From NCBI RefSeq assembly GCF_008271655.1, contig NZ_VKKX01000001.1, positions 28,870-92,869 of the forward strand: DNA of 64,000 nt. The letters are read 5' to 3'. The notes beneath the pieces were generated by a model. That model made no database searches. It was not told the DNA's origin and worked only from the letters and a program-made list of their open reading frames with translations. Both the position numbers and the translations under genes were made by a program. Shown one piece after another: positions 8,695-17,197 of this stretch. The stretch's first letter is position 1; every line of letters starts with the position of its first letter. Source of the stretch: Gemmobacter caeruleus. GTDB taxonomy: Bacteria; Pseudomonadota; Alphaproteobacteria; Rhodobacterales; Rhodobacteraceae.

Positions 8695-9171
8695 ATGACG
8701 GCCGAACTCGACCTGATCGACCGCAAGATCGTGGCAGAGCTGATGCGCGACGCGACGCTGCCGGTGGCGCGCATCGCAGACAGGGTGGGCCTGTCGCAAA
8801 CCCCCTGCTGGAAGCGGATCCAGAAGCTCGAATCTGCGGGCGTGCTGACCGGGCGGGTGGCGCTGGCCGATCCGCGCAAGCTGGGCTTCGGGCTGACCGT
8901 CTTTGTCGGGATCGAGGCCACCGACCATTCCGCCGAATGGCGCGAAACCTTTGACCGCGCCACCGCAGCCCTGCCCGAGATCATGGAGATCTACCGCATG
9001 GCGGGCAGCTTCGACTATCTGCTGCATGTCGCGGTGGCCGATATGGCGGCCTTTGACCGGCTGTATCGGCAGCTGACCGAAACCGTGCCGATCCGCAGCA
9101 TGACCTCGCATTTCGCGATGGAGCGGCTGCGTTTCAGCACCGCCTATCCGGTGGCAACGGCGGCGCGGTGA
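8695..9171 (+). CDS. Lrp/AsnC family transcriptional regulator
   Basis: A 158-residue feast/famine regulator. The N-terminal winged helix (LDLIDRKIVAELMRDATLPV, followed by ARIADRVGLSQTPCWKRIQK) occupies residues 4-60 and the RAM/Lrp ligand domain about 70-150 (AGSFDYLLHVAVADMAAFDR). The start chosen is the ATG of MTAELDLID, preceded by AAGGGGGCAGG. It diverges from the sulfate importer unit. Lrp-type proteins sense amino acids, and a cysteine- or sulfur-related ligand would fit the neighbourhood but is not shown by the sequence. Confidence 0.9.
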   Translation: MTAELDLIDRKIVAELMRDATLPVARIADRVGLSQTPCWKRIQKLESAGVLTGRVALADPRKLGFGLTVFVGIEATDHSAEWRETFDRATAALPEIMEIYRMAGSFDYLLHVAVADMAAFDRLYRQLTETVPIRSMTSHFAMERLRFSTAYPVATAAR

Positions 9172-9172
9172 A

Positions 9173-9188
9173 CCCTGCCGGGGCAGGG
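9173..9188. terminator. short hairpin between convergent genes
   Basis: CCCTGCC-GG-GGCAGGG forms a 7-bp GC-rich stem between the convergent Lrp gene and the exporter gene. It has no T-tract, so it is at best a weak bidirectional terminator. Confidence 0.35.
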
Positions 9189-9191
9189 GGC

Positions 9192-10088
9192 TCAGCGCGC
9201 GGTCAGCCAGACCCCGACCAGCGTCGCCGCCAGCCCCGCGAACATCATCGGGGTCAGCGGCTCGGCGAACAGGGCCCAGGCCCAGACCATCGTGACCGGC
9301 GGGCTGAGATAGATCGCCGCGCTGACCTTGGCGGCGGGAAACATCCGCAGGCTGGTATAATAGACCGAATAGGCGCCGAAGGTCGCGATCAGCACCAGCC
9401 AGACCATGCCAAGGGCAAAGTTGCGCGTCAGCGGTGGCGCCAACCCGTCACCCGCCATCAGCGCGCAAAGCCCGAACAGCGCCGCGCCGGTCAGGCTCTG
9501 GATGCACAGGGCCTGATGCACCGGCAGATGCAGCACCTTGCGCCCCTTGTGCAGCACCGAGGCCAGGGCGAAGACCAGCATGGACCCGGCCGTGATCCCA
9601 TAGGCCCAAAGCGGCGCCGCGCCCCAGGTCAGGCTGTCGAAGGACACGACCAGAACGCCGCTCACCGCGATGGCGGTGCCCAGCCATTGCCGGGGCGACA
9701 GCCGCTCGCCCAGCACGGGTTGCGCCAGGGCGGCAATGGCCAGCGGCAAAAGGTCAGAGATCAGCGCGACCAGCCCGGTCGGCACGCGCTGTTCGATCGC
9801 CAGCGCGAAACCGCCCAGATAGAGAAACACCGACATCACGCCGAACCCCATCTGGAACAGCACCGCGCGCCGGCCCGGCCTTGGCCCGAAGGCCAGCGCG
9901 AAGGGCAAGAGGATCAGCCCCGACAGCAGCGTGCGCCAGAACAGCAGCAGAACCACGCTTGCCTCCGCATTGGCAAAGCGGATGCCGATGAAGCCCGAAC
10001 TCCAACCCAGGATCAGCAGCACCGCCATCAGCGGCCAAAGCAGCGGGTGGCGCGGCGGGGCAAGGGTGGTGGCGGGCAGGCTGGTCAT
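9192..10088 (-). CDS. EamA/DMT-family metabolite exporter
   Basis: A 298-residue inner membrane protein with ten predicted helices in two EamA repeats (LILGWSSGFIGIRFANAEAS near the start). These transporters export amino acids or related metabolites. The start chosen is the ATG of MTSLPATTLAPP because GAGG sits five bases upstream. Two earlier in-frame Met codons (10118 and 10142) lack ribosome sites. The divergent LysR gene probably controls it. The substrate is unknown. Confidence 0.85.
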   Translation of the reverse strand: MTSLPATTLAPPRHPLLWPLMAVLLILGWSSGFIGIRFANAEASVVLLLFWRTLLSGLILLPFALAFGPRPGRRAVLFQMGFGVMSVFLYLGGFALAIEQRVPTGLVALISDLLPLAIAALAQPVLGERLSPRQWLGTAIAVSGVLVVSFDSLTWGAAPLWAYGITAGSMLVFALASVLHKGRKVLHLPVHQALCIQSLTGAALFGLCALMAGDGLAPPLTRNFALGMVWLVLIATFGAYSVYYTSLRMFPAAKVSAAIYLSPPVTMVWAWALFAEPLTPMMFAGLAATLVGVWLTAR

Positions 10089-10246
10089 CGGGGCCTCGAT
10101 CTGATGCGCCTTCGTCATAGCGGGTGTCGCAACCGCGCGCATATGACAAATTTCGATGGAACGATGAATTCATGGCGCCATGTGTAATGGGATATTGCCC
10201 CGTAAGGCTGCCGGGGGCATCCTGTAGGGCAACAGGGGGTCAGACC
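10089..10246. promoter_or_regulatory. divergent promoter region with perfect 12-bp palindrome
   Basis: The gap between the exporter and its LysR regulator. CATGGCGCCATG at 10171-10182 is a perfect palindrome in the middle of the gap, flanked by A/T-rich DNA. It is a plausible regulator site or restriction-type palindrome. Confidence 0.45.
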
Positions 10247-11137
10247 ATGACAGATCTTTCCAGCCGCCGCCTTGATATCGACGCCCTGCGCGCCTTGCGG
10301 GCAATCCGCCAACAGGGCGGTGTGACCCGCGCCGCCGAGATGCTGGGTCTGACGCAATCGGCCGTCAGCCACAAGGTCAAGCGGCTGGAAACCAGCCTCG
10401 ATTGCGATCTGCTGGCACTACGGCCGGGCGGGCCGCTGTTCACCGCGGCGGGCGACGATCTGCTGGACTATGCCGCGCGCATCCTTGATCTGCATGACGA
10501 GGCGCTGCTGAGCCTGACCAAGACCGATCTGTCCGGCCGCATCCAGCTCGGCCTGACCGAAGACACGACCTGTTCCGACCTGTCGCGCATTCTGGGCCGG
10601 TTTCACCGTCTGCATCCGCAGGTCGCCGTCCGCACCCGCGTCAGGATGAGCATCGAGTTGCGCGCGCTGCTGGAGCGGGGCGAGCTGGATGCCGCCATCC
10701 TTCAGGTCTTTGCCCATGAGGTGCGGCCGACCGATGTCGCGCTGCTGCGCGAGGGCCTGCATTGGGTCAAGCTGGCGGGGCTGGCACTGCCCGAGCGCGG
10801 GCCGATCCCCTTTCTGTCCTTTGACGACGCCTGTTTCTATCGTCATTGGGCGATGGATGTCGGGCAGGATGACGGCGCCTTGCTGGAAACCGTGTTCGAA
10901 TGCGCCAGCGCCGCCGGCATCGTGGCGGGCGTGCTGGCCGGGCTGGGCGTCGCGCTGCTGAGCGACCGCCACATCCGCCCCGATATGGAGGTGATCGACA
11001 CGCGCCTGCCGCCACCGCCCGGTCTTGTCTATGTCGTGCGCCGGGCCCGCCGCGCGCGCAATCCCGCGCTGGACTGCCTGGTTGCCGGCATCGTGGCCGA
11101 GGTCAGCCGCCAGGGCGGTCTGTCGCTGGTGGTCTGA
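10247..11137 (+). CDS. LysR-family transcriptional regulator
   Basis: A 296-residue LysR regulator. The DNA-binding domain at residues about 9-66 includes LRALRAIRQQGGVTRAAEML and GLTQSAVSHKVKRLE; the effector domain follows. AGGGGG lies eight bases before the ATG. An upstream in-frame extension is dismissed because MTDLSSRRLDIDALRALR is the canonical family start. It diverges from the DMT exporter, implying that it senses the exported metabolite, as LysE/ArgP-type pairs do. That pairing is inference. Confidence 0.88.
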   Translation: MTDLSSRRLDIDALRALRAIRQQGGVTRAAEMLGLTQSAVSHKVKRLETSLDCDLLALRPGGPLFTAAGDDLLDYAARILDLHDEALLSLTKTDLSGRIQLGLTEDTTCSDLSRILGRFHRLHPQVAVRTRVRMSIELRALLERGELDAAILQVFAHEVRPTDVALLREGLHWVKLAGLALPERGPIPFLSFDDACFYRHWAMDVGQDDGALLETVFECASAAGIVAGVLAGLGVALLSDRHIRPDMEVIDTRLPPPPGLVYVVRRARRARNPALDCLVAGIVAEVSRQGGLSLVV

Positions 11138-11231
11138 GGCCGGATGCCGCAGGACCACGCGCGACGTGCCGTGGTGACAGTCGCGCCGCAGGGTGTAGGA
11201 TCGGGCAGAATAGCCGCAGCAGGAGGCACGC

Positions 11232-11642
11232 ATGGAATACCGCGTTCACGCCCGTCGCATTGATGCCCATGGCAGCCTGGCCGTCGCCGGCGCGGCAGAG
11301 GTCACGCTGGACACCGACCTGGCCGGCCGCCCCGACGCCATGAACCCGGTGGAGCTGCTGCTTTCGGCGCTGGCGGCCTGCATGCTCAAGGGTATCGAGC
11401 GGGTGATGCCGATGCTGCATTTCCAGCTCGACGGCGCCGAATTGCGGCTTGAGGCCCTGCGCCAGGACGCGCCACCCCGGTTGACCCTGATCCGTTACGA
11501 AATCGTGGTGGACAGCGCCGAAACCGACCAGCGCCTTGATCTTTTGCACCGCAACATCCTGAAATACGGCACGATCTCGAACACGCTCGCCGCCGCCGTG
11601 CCGCTGGAGGGCACCCTGCGCCGCGCGGCCGGCAGGGGCTGA
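11232..11642 (+). CDS. OsmC family protein with one conserved cysteine missing
   Basis: A 136-residue OsmC/Ohr-fold protein. Family members reduce organic peroxides with two cysteines. The first, C50, is present in NPVELLLSALAACMLKGIER. The second normally sits in a KYCxxSNTL motif; here the text is KYGTISNTL, with glycine at about residue 113. Thiol peroxidase chemistry therefore seems unlikely, and the protein may be a binding or non-catalytic relative, as in other OsmC branches. GCAGGAGGC precedes the ATG. It converges on the arsenite exporter gene five bases away. Confidence 0.85.
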   Translation: MEYRVHARRIDAHGSLAVAGAAEVTLDTDLAGRPDAMNPVELLLSALAACMLKGIERVMPMLHFQLDGAELRLEALRQDAPPRLTLIRYEIVVDSAETDQRLDLLHRNILKYGTISNTLAAAVPLEGTLRRAAGRG

Positions 11643-11647
11643 GCCGG

Positions 11648-12661
11648 TCAGGCCGGGAATCTGTCGCGCGTCCGATTGGCAAAGGCCACCAGCGACAGCA
11701 TGACCGGCACCTCGACCAGCACGCCCACCACCGTCGCCAGCGCCGCCCCGGAATGGATGCCGAACAGCCCGATTGCCACCGCCACCGCCAGTTCAAAGAA
11801 ATTGGAGGTGCCGATCAGCGCGCAGGGCGCCGCCACCCGATGCGGCAACCGCCAGAGCCAGGCCCAGCCATAGCCAAGCGCGAAGATGCCATAGGACTGG
11901 ATCACGATAGGCACCGCGATCAGCCCGATCAGCAGCGGCTGGGCCAGGATCACCGGCCCCTGAAAGCCGAACAGCAACACCACCGTCAGCAAGAGACCGA
12001 GCACGGAAACCGGCTTGATCCGCGCGGTAAAGGTCTCGACCGGGATGCCCCGCGCGATCAATGCCCGCCGCGTCAGCGCCCCGGCGATCAGCGGAATCAC
12101 GATATACAGGATCACCGACAGAATCAGCGTCGCCCAGGGCACGGACAATTCGGTGACACCCAGCAGCAACGCCACGATGGGCGCAAAGGCCACGACCATG
12201 ATCAGGTCGTTCACCGAGACCTGCACCAGCGTATAATTGGGATCGCCGCGCGTCAGCTGCGACCAGACGAAGACCATCGCCGTGCAGGGTGCCGCACCCA
12301 GCAGGATCAGCCCGGCGATATAGGCCTGCGCCTGTTCCGGGTCGATCAGCCCGGCAAAGAGATGCCCGAGGAACAGCACCGCCAGCCCGGCCATGGTAAA
12401 GGGCTTGACCAGCCAGTTGATGACCAGCGTCACCACCAGGCCACGGGGCCGGCGACCGACCTCTTTCAACGATGCCAGATCGACCGCGATCATCATCGGA
12501 TAGACCATGGCCCAGATCAGCACCGCGACGACAAGGTTGACCGACGCATATTCCATCCCGGCCAGCACGCGGAACAACCCCGGCACCGCCGCGCCAAGCG
12601 CCAGCCCCGCCAGGATGCAGATCGCGACCCAGAGCGTCAGCCAGCGTTCAAAGAGACCCAT
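11648..12661 (-). CDS. acr3: ACR3-family arsenite efflux transporter
   Basis: A 337-residue membrane protein with ten helices. The diagnostic ACR3 segment [20 protein letters not shown] carries the cysteine essential for As(III) export in characterised homologues. [17 protein letters not shown] and [18 protein letters not shown] are also family hallmarks. The start chosen is [11 protein letters not shown], with GGAAAGGAAAG upstream; a longer frame to 12811 has no ribosome site. No arsR or arsC lies beside it in the window, which is unusual. Another bile-acid/sodium-symporter-fold anion exporter remains possible. Confidence 0.85.
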   Translation of the reverse strand: MGLFERWLTLWVAICILAGLALGAAVPGLFRVLAGMEYASVNLVVAVLIWAMVYPMMIAVDLASLKEVGRRPRGLVVTLVINWLVKPFTMAGLAVLFLGHLFAGLIDPEQAQAYIAGLILLGAAPCTAMVFVWSQLTRGDPNYTLVQVSVNDLIMVVAFAPIVALLLGVTELSVPWATLILSVILYIVIPLIAGALTRRALIARGIPVETFTARIKPVSVLGLLLTVVLLFGFQGPVILAQPLLIGLIAVPIVIQSYGIFALGYGWAWLWRLPHRVAAPCALIGTSNFFELAVAVAIGLFGIHSGAALATVVGVLVEVPVMLSLVAFANRTRDRFPA

Positions 12662-13013
12662 GCGCTTTCCTTTCCCGGGATGTTCGGTCGCGAAACTGCC
12701 CGAAAACGCCGCCGCGCACCACTGCCGCGTTTGCTCCTGCGCTTCGCCACGCTGGCATAAATACATTACATAAGACTGATTATCCGATATGTGCCGCATG
12801 CCGTGGCGCATTCTAACCGGGGTGAGGCCGAAGGCCTATCTCGCTGAACAGCAAGCAGAACTGACATGGCCTGAGGCTCGGCATGCGCCTTTGCCCCCCC
12901 CCGGACGGGTCGTCAGACCGATCACAGCGGGTCAGCCGATGGCAGGAAGTTTGATGCGGTTGTAACCGCCCATTGCGCCATCGCCAGACGACCGCCATCA
13001 GATTCCACTTTAT
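12662..13013. other. intergenic region, no gene recognised
   Basis: About 350 bp between divergent genes. The left part (12750-12800) is A/T rich and probably carries the acr3 promoter. The centre has a run of nine C residues near 12895 and scattered coding-like text on the minus strand (for example YNRIKLPAIG before a stop). This may be a decayed transposase end but could not be identified. Confidence 0.35.
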
Positions 13014-13032
13014 TAGTAACCCATGATTACTA
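13014..13032. promoter_or_regulatory. MarR-type operator touching the regulator start
   Basis: TAGTAA-N7-TTACTA is a perfect 6-bp-arm inverted repeat of 19 bp, ending three bases before the MarR-gene ATG. Size and symmetry fit a MarR dimer site, and the position implies autoregulation of the whole efflux operon. Confidence 0.6.
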
Positions 13033-13035
13033 TAT

Positions 13036-13509
13036 ATGTCGCTTATGAGTTACCGAATCGAACGCCTTGCCATGTTGCTCAATGACGCCTCGCGCGCGAT
13101 GCGCCGCCGGTTCGAGGCGCGCTCGACCGAATGGGGGCTTTCGGCGACGCAATGGCGCCTGCTCGCCATCATCCTCAACGAGGGACCGCAGACCCAGGCC
13201 ACCCTGGCCGAGCGGCTGGACGTGGAACCGATGAGCGTGTCGCGCCTGATCGACCGGATGGAAAGCGGCGGCTGGGTGCGCCGCATCGTCCACCCCGAGG
13301 ATCGCCGCGCCCGCATGGTGGAGCCGACGGAAAAGGCCGCCGCCGCCGCGCCCGAGGTCAAGGTGATCATCGAGCGGATCTATGACGAGGCCCTGCTGCA
13401 TCTGACCGATGACGAGCGGCGCATCTTTCATCACGCGCTGTTACGCGTGATCGACACCTTGAACAGCCCGGCCGAAGGTGCCGGACCCGAGACAGAGCCA
13501 AAGCCATGA
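13036..13509 (+). CDS. MarR-family regulator of the efflux operon (EmrR-like)
   Basis: A 157-residue MarR protein. The winged helix covers about residues 35-100 (LSATQWRLLAIILNEG, then LAERLDVEPMSVSRLIDRME) and the wing carries VHPEDRRARMVEPTE, the DxRxxR signature. The ATG has no Shine-Dalgarno sequence, only A/T-rich DNA and the operator, so the mRNA may be leaderless or start at the Met three codons on. Its end overlaps emrA by four bases, so emrR, emrA and emrB form one operon. It presumably releases DNA on binding the exported drug. Confidence 0.9.
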   Translation: MSLMSYRIERLAMLLNDASRAMRRRFEARSTEWGLSATQWRLLAIILNEGPQTQATLAERLDVEPMSVSRLIDRMESGGWVRRIVHPEDRRARMVEPTEKAAAAAPEVKVIIERIYDEALLHLTDDERRIFHHALLRVIDTLNSPAEGAGPETEPKP

Positions 13510-14609
13510 GCGACATTCCCGAAGCCCCGCCCGCCACCGACAGCCGCTCCGCGACCCCGGCCGCGCCGCGCCGCACCAGCCCGCTGCGGCGGCTGGTCAC
13601 CATGATCGGCCTCCCCGCGGTCGTGGCCCTTGGCGCGGGCTATTTCTGGCTGGCCGGCGCCGGCACCGAAACGACCGAGAACGCCAATCTCCACCTTGCC
13701 CATATCGCGGTGGCCCCCGGGATCGGTGGCCGGGTGACCCGGGTCGGGGTGAGCGAGCTTCAGCATGTCAGCAAGGGCGATCTGCTGTTTCAGGTGGACC
13801 CGGAGCCTTACAATCTGGCCGTCGCACAGGCCGAAGTGGCGCTGCGCGCCGCCCGGATGCAGGTCGATCAGCTGAAGGCGGGCTATCGTCAGGCCGCCGC
13901 GCAGGCCGCCGTCTCGGCCGAGAATGCCGAGTATCAGCAGCACGAGCTGGACCGCACCGAGGCCCTGTTGCGCAAGGGGGTCGCCACCCCGTCCGAGCTG
14001 GACGACATGCGCCACACCGCCCGTCAGGCCGAAGATCAGGCGACGGTCGCGCGGCTGGCCGTCTCTGCCGCGTTGACCGCGCTTGGCGGCGACCCGGAGG
14101 CCGAAACCGATGGTCATCCGGTCGTGCGGGCGGCGCTGGTCGATCTGGACCGCGCGCGCTACAACCTGTCGCAGACCACGGTGACCGCCCCGGCCGACGG
14201 GCTGATCTATCAGGCCGCGTCGTTCCGCGAAGGGGCGATGGTCACGGCGGGGCAATCGGTCTTTGCGCTGGTCGAATCCGACGAGGTCTGGGTCGAGGCG
14301 AATTTCAAGGAAACCCAGCTTTACGCCATGGCGCCCGACCAGAAGGCCGAGATCGAATTCGACGCCCAGCCCGGCCGCAGCTTTGCCGGCACGGTCGAGG
14401 CCATCGGCGCGGGCACGGGGGCCGAATTTTCGCTGCTGCCGGCGCAGAATGCCACCGGCAACTGGGTCAAGGTCACGCAGCGCGTGCCGGTGCGCATCCG
14501 GCTGGATCACCCCGACCAACTGGCGGGCCTGGCCACCGGCCTTTCCGCCAGCGTGACGGTCGAGACCGGCGCCCCCGGCCTGTTTGGCGCAGCCCGCGCC
14601 GCCGAGTAA
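13506..14609 (+). CDS. emrA: EmrA/HlyD-type membrane fusion protein
   Basis: A 367-residue periplasmic adaptor linking an inner membrane pump to an outer membrane channel. An N-terminal membrane anchor (MIGLPAVVALGAGYFWLAGA) is at about residues 34-53. A lipoyl half-motif (APGIGGRVTRVGVSELQHVS) follows, then a coiled-coil hairpin rich in Ala/Gln/Glu (about 110-200) and the beta-barrel VNP-like region DEVWVEANFKETQL typical of EmrA. It overlaps the MarR gene and precedes emrB by 15 bp. Confidence 0.92.
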   Translation: MSDIPEAPPATDSRSATPAAPRRTSPLRRLVTMIGLPAVVALGAGYFWLAGAGTETTENANLHLAHIAVAPGIGGRVTRVGVSELQHVSKGDLLFQVDPEPYNLAVAQAEVALRAARMQVDQLKAGYRQAAAQAAVSAENAEYQQHELDRTEALLRKGVATPSELDDMRHTARQAEDQATVARLAVSAALTALGGDPEAETDGHPVVRAALVDLDRARYNLSQTTVTAPADGLIYQAASFREGAMVTAGQSVFALVESDEVWVEANFKETQLYAMAPDQKAEIEFDAQPGRSFAGTVEAIGAGTGAEFSLLPAQNATGNWVKVTQRVPVRIRLDHPDQLAGLATGLSASVTVETGAPGLFGAARAAE

Positions 14610-14624
14610 CGGATCGGACCGATC

Positions 14625-16121
14625 ATGACCGCCCTTGCCGCCGCGCAGCCCGAGGTGAAACATCGCGGGCTGATCACCCTGTCGATCATGCTGGCCACCA
14701 TCATGCAGGTGCTGGACACGACGATCGCCAATGTCGCCCTGCCCTCGATGACCGGCGATCTGGGCGCCTCGCAGGATACGATCACCTGGGTTCTGACCAG
14801 CTATATCGTCGCCTCGGCCATCGTGACGCCGATGACCGGCTGGCTGGCCGACCGCTTTGGCAAGCGCGAGCTGTTTCTGGTGTCGATCATCGGCTTTGTC
14901 GCCACCTCCATGGCCTGCGGCATGGCCTGGAACCTGACCTCGATGGTGGTGTTCCGGCTGTTGCAGGGCCTGTTCGGCGCCGCGATCGTGCCGCTGTCGC
15001 AGACCTTCCTGCTGGATATCAACCCGCGCGAAAAGGCCGGGCAGGCCATGGCGATGTGGGGCGCGGGTATCATGGTCGGCCCGATCATCGGCCCGACGCT
15101 GGGCGGCTGGCTGACCGAAAGCTACAACTGGCGATGGGTTTTCTTTATCAACCTGCCGGTCGGCATCATCGCCTTTCTCGGCTCGGCCGCCTTTCTGCCG
15201 CGCAGCCAGCAGCGCCCGCGCAGCTTTGATCTGATGGGTTTCGGCCTGTTGTCGCTGGGCATCGGCGCGATGCAACTGATGCTGGATCGCGGCGGCGAGG
15301 TGGACTGGTTCGCCTCTGGCGAGATCTGGATCTATGCGGTGCTGACCTTTGCCGGGTTCTGGATGTTCGCCACGCATATCCGCCACACCGAACATCCCTT
15401 TCTGGACCCGCGCATCTTTGCCGACCGCAACTTTGCCACCGGGCTGGTGTTCATCTTTGTGATCGGGGTGCTGCTGCTGTCATCGCTGGCGCTGCTGCCG
15501 CCCATGCTGTCGCGGATCCTCAGCTATCCGGTCATCACGACCGGGCTGGTCATGGCGCCGCGCGGGGTGGGGACCATGGTCTCGATGCTGGTCGTGGGGC
15601 GGCTGGTGCGCATCATCGACCCGCGCCTGCTCGTGGTGACGGGGCTGTTGCTGACCGCGCTGTCGCTGTGGGAGATGTCGGGCTTTTCGCCGCAGATGGA
15701 TGCGGTGCCGATCATCCGGTCGGGCATCGTGCAGGGGCTGGGCCTCGGGCTGGTTTTCGTGCCGCTTTCGACAATCGCCTTTGCCACGCTGGAGCCGCGG
15801 TTCCGCGCCGATGCGACCAGCCTGTTCAGCCTGGTGCGCAATATCGGATCGTCCGTCGGGATTTCCATCGTCTCGGTGCTGCTGACGCGCAACATCCAGA
15901 TCAATCACGCCGAACTTTCGGCCACCATCACGCCCTGGAACCCGGTGCTGCGGCAGTTGAACCCGGCGGCGGCGACCGGCAATCCGGCCGCCCTGTCCGG
16001 CATCGACGGGATGATCAACGCGCAGGCGGCGATGATCTCTTACCTCGATGATTTCTGGCTGATGATGTGGATCACCCTGGCCGCCATTCCGCTGGCGCTG
16101 GTCCTGCGCAAAGCGGATTGA
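14625..16121 (+). CDS. emrB: EmrB/QacA-type DHA2 multidrug efflux MFS transporter
   Basis: A 498-residue proton-antiport drug exporter with 14 transmembrane segments. Motif D1 (MQVLDTTIANVALPSMTGDL) and motif A (GWLADRFGKRELF) are intact, and motif C-like glycine-rich helix 5 reads GAGIMVGPIIGPTLGGWLTE. It works with EmrA to move hydrophobic toxicants across both membranes. It is the last gene of the MarR-emrA-emrB operon. No outer membrane TolC gene lies here, so a chromosomal one must serve. Confidence 0.93.
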   Translation: MTALAAAQPEVKHRGLITLSIMLATIMQVLDTTIANVALPSMTGDLGASQDTITWVLTSYIVASAIVTPMTGWLADRFGKRELFLVSIIGFVATSMACGMAWNLTSMVVFRLLQGLFGAAIVPLSQTFLLDINPREKAGQAMAMWGAGIMVGPIIGPTLGGWLTESYNWRWVFFINLPVGIIAFLGSAAFLPRSQQRPRSFDLMGFGLLSLGIGAMQLMLDRGGEVDWFASGEIWIYAVLTFAGFWMFATHIRHTEHPFLDPRIFADRNFATGLVFIFVIGVLLLSSLALLPPMLSRILSYPVITTGLVMAPRGVGTMVSMLVVGRLVRIIDPRLLVVTGLLLTALSLWEMSGFSPQMDAVPIIRSGIVQGLGLGLVFVPLSTIAFATLEPRFRADATSLFSLVRNIGSSVGISIVSVLLTRNIQINHAELSATITPWNPVLRQLNPAAATGNPAALSGIDGMINAQAAMISYLDDFWLMMWITLAAIPLALVLRKAD

Positions 16122-16128
16122 GGGGCGA

Positions 16129-17181
16129 TCACCCCGCAACCAGCCGCAGGTCGCCGGGATGCCAGCTCAGCGTCACGCTGTCGCCCTTGCGAAACGGCGT
16201 GGCCGAAGGCGGCAGGATGGCAAAGACCTCGCCCGCCGGGGTGGCCAGCGTATACTGGATCGAATTGCCCAGATAGGCCGCATAGCTGACCTCGGCGGAA
16301 ATGCCGCCCGGCGCCGCACCTGCCGAAAGCCGCACCTGATGCGGGCGCAAGACCAGCTTGGCCGGGCCTTTGGCACTGCTGGCCAGCGGCAGGTCATGGG
16401 TCTGATCGAGCAAGCGCACCCGTGTGGCGGCGCCGGCCTCCAGCACCTCGACATCCAGCAGGTTCGCGTCGCCGATGAAATCCGCGATAAAGGCCGAAGC
16501 CGGGCGTTCATACAGGTCGTGCGGCGTGCCTTCCTGCGCGATCTCGGCATTCTTCATCACGATGATCCGGTCGGAAACCGCCATGGCCTCTTCCTGATCG
16601 TGGGTCACATAGACCGCGGTCAGGCCAAGGCGCTGCTGGATCTGGCGGATTTCCTCGCGCACATGGCGGCGCAGCTTGGCGTCCAGGTTCGAGAGCGGCT
16701 CATCCAGCAGAAGAACCTCGGGTTCCAGCACGATGGCCCGGGCCACCGCGACGCGCTGCTGCTGCCCGCCCGACAGTTCCGACGGCAGCCGCGCGCCAAA
16801 GCCCTTCAGCCCCACCATCTCCAGCCCGGCCTCGGCCCGCTGGGTCATTTCGGCCTTGGGCATGCGCTTGACGCTCAGGCCATAGGCCACGTTTTCCAGC
16901 ACGTTCATATGCGGGAACAGCGCGTAGGACTGGAACACCATCGACACCCGCCGATAGGTCGCGGACAGATGCGTCACATCCTGCCCGCCGATCAGGATCC
17001 GCCCCTCGGAGGCGCTTTCCAGCCCGGCGATCAGCCGCAGCGTCGTGGTCTTGCCGCAGCCCGACGGCCCCAGCAGCGTGCAAAGCGTGCCGGGCTGGAT
17101 GTCCAGCGTCAGCGGCTTCAGCGCCGTCACCTCGCCATAGCGCTTGGTGACATTCTCGAAACGGACAGAGCCCTTGGTCAT
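16129..17181 (-). CDS. afuC: AfuC/FbpC-type ABC importer ATPase
   Basis: A 350-residue ATPase. Walker A is LLGPSGCGKTTTLRL, the signature is ELSGGQQQRVAVARAIV, Walker B is VLLLDEPLSNLDAK and the H-loop is [16 protein letters not shown]-terminal TOBE domain (KLVLRPHQVRLS) makes it full length. The start chosen is MTKGSVRFENV, with AAGG upstream. It ends eight bases from the convergent emrB stop and is the last gene of the afuA-afuB-afuC unit. The family was first called ferric-iron transport. Relatives in Actinobacillus and Citrobacter import sugar phosphates, which fits this locus better. Confidence 0.87.
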   Translation of the reverse strand: MTKGSVRFENVTKRYGEVTALKPLTLDIQPGTLCTLLGPSGCGKTTTLRLIAGLESASEGRILIGGQDVTHLSATYRRVSMVFQSYALFPHMNVLENVAYGLSVKRMPKAEMTQRAEAGLEMVGLKGFGARLPSELSGGQQQRVAVARAIVLEPEVLLLDEPLSNLDAKLRRHVREEIRQIQQRLGLTAVYVTHDQEEAMAVSDRIIVMKNAEIAQEGTPHDLYERPASAFIADFIGDANLLDVEVLEAGAATRVRLLDQTHDLPLASSAKGPAKLVLRPHQVRLSAGAAPGGISAEVSYAAYLGNSIQYTLATPAGEVFAILPPSATPFRKGDSVTLSWHPGDLRLVAG

Positions 17182-17197
17182 CTCAGAACCTTTCATG

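Noticed and set aside
12813..12998. A 61-codon minus-strand gene upstream of acr3
   Set aside because: No ribosome site, includes a poly-C/poly-G run and shows no recognisable motif.
13431..15395. 654-codon minus-strand frame opposite emrA/emrB
   Set aside because: Low-complexity Arg/His/Gln/Gly composition typical of the antisense of GC-rich coding DNA; the plus strand has clear HlyD and MFS motifs.
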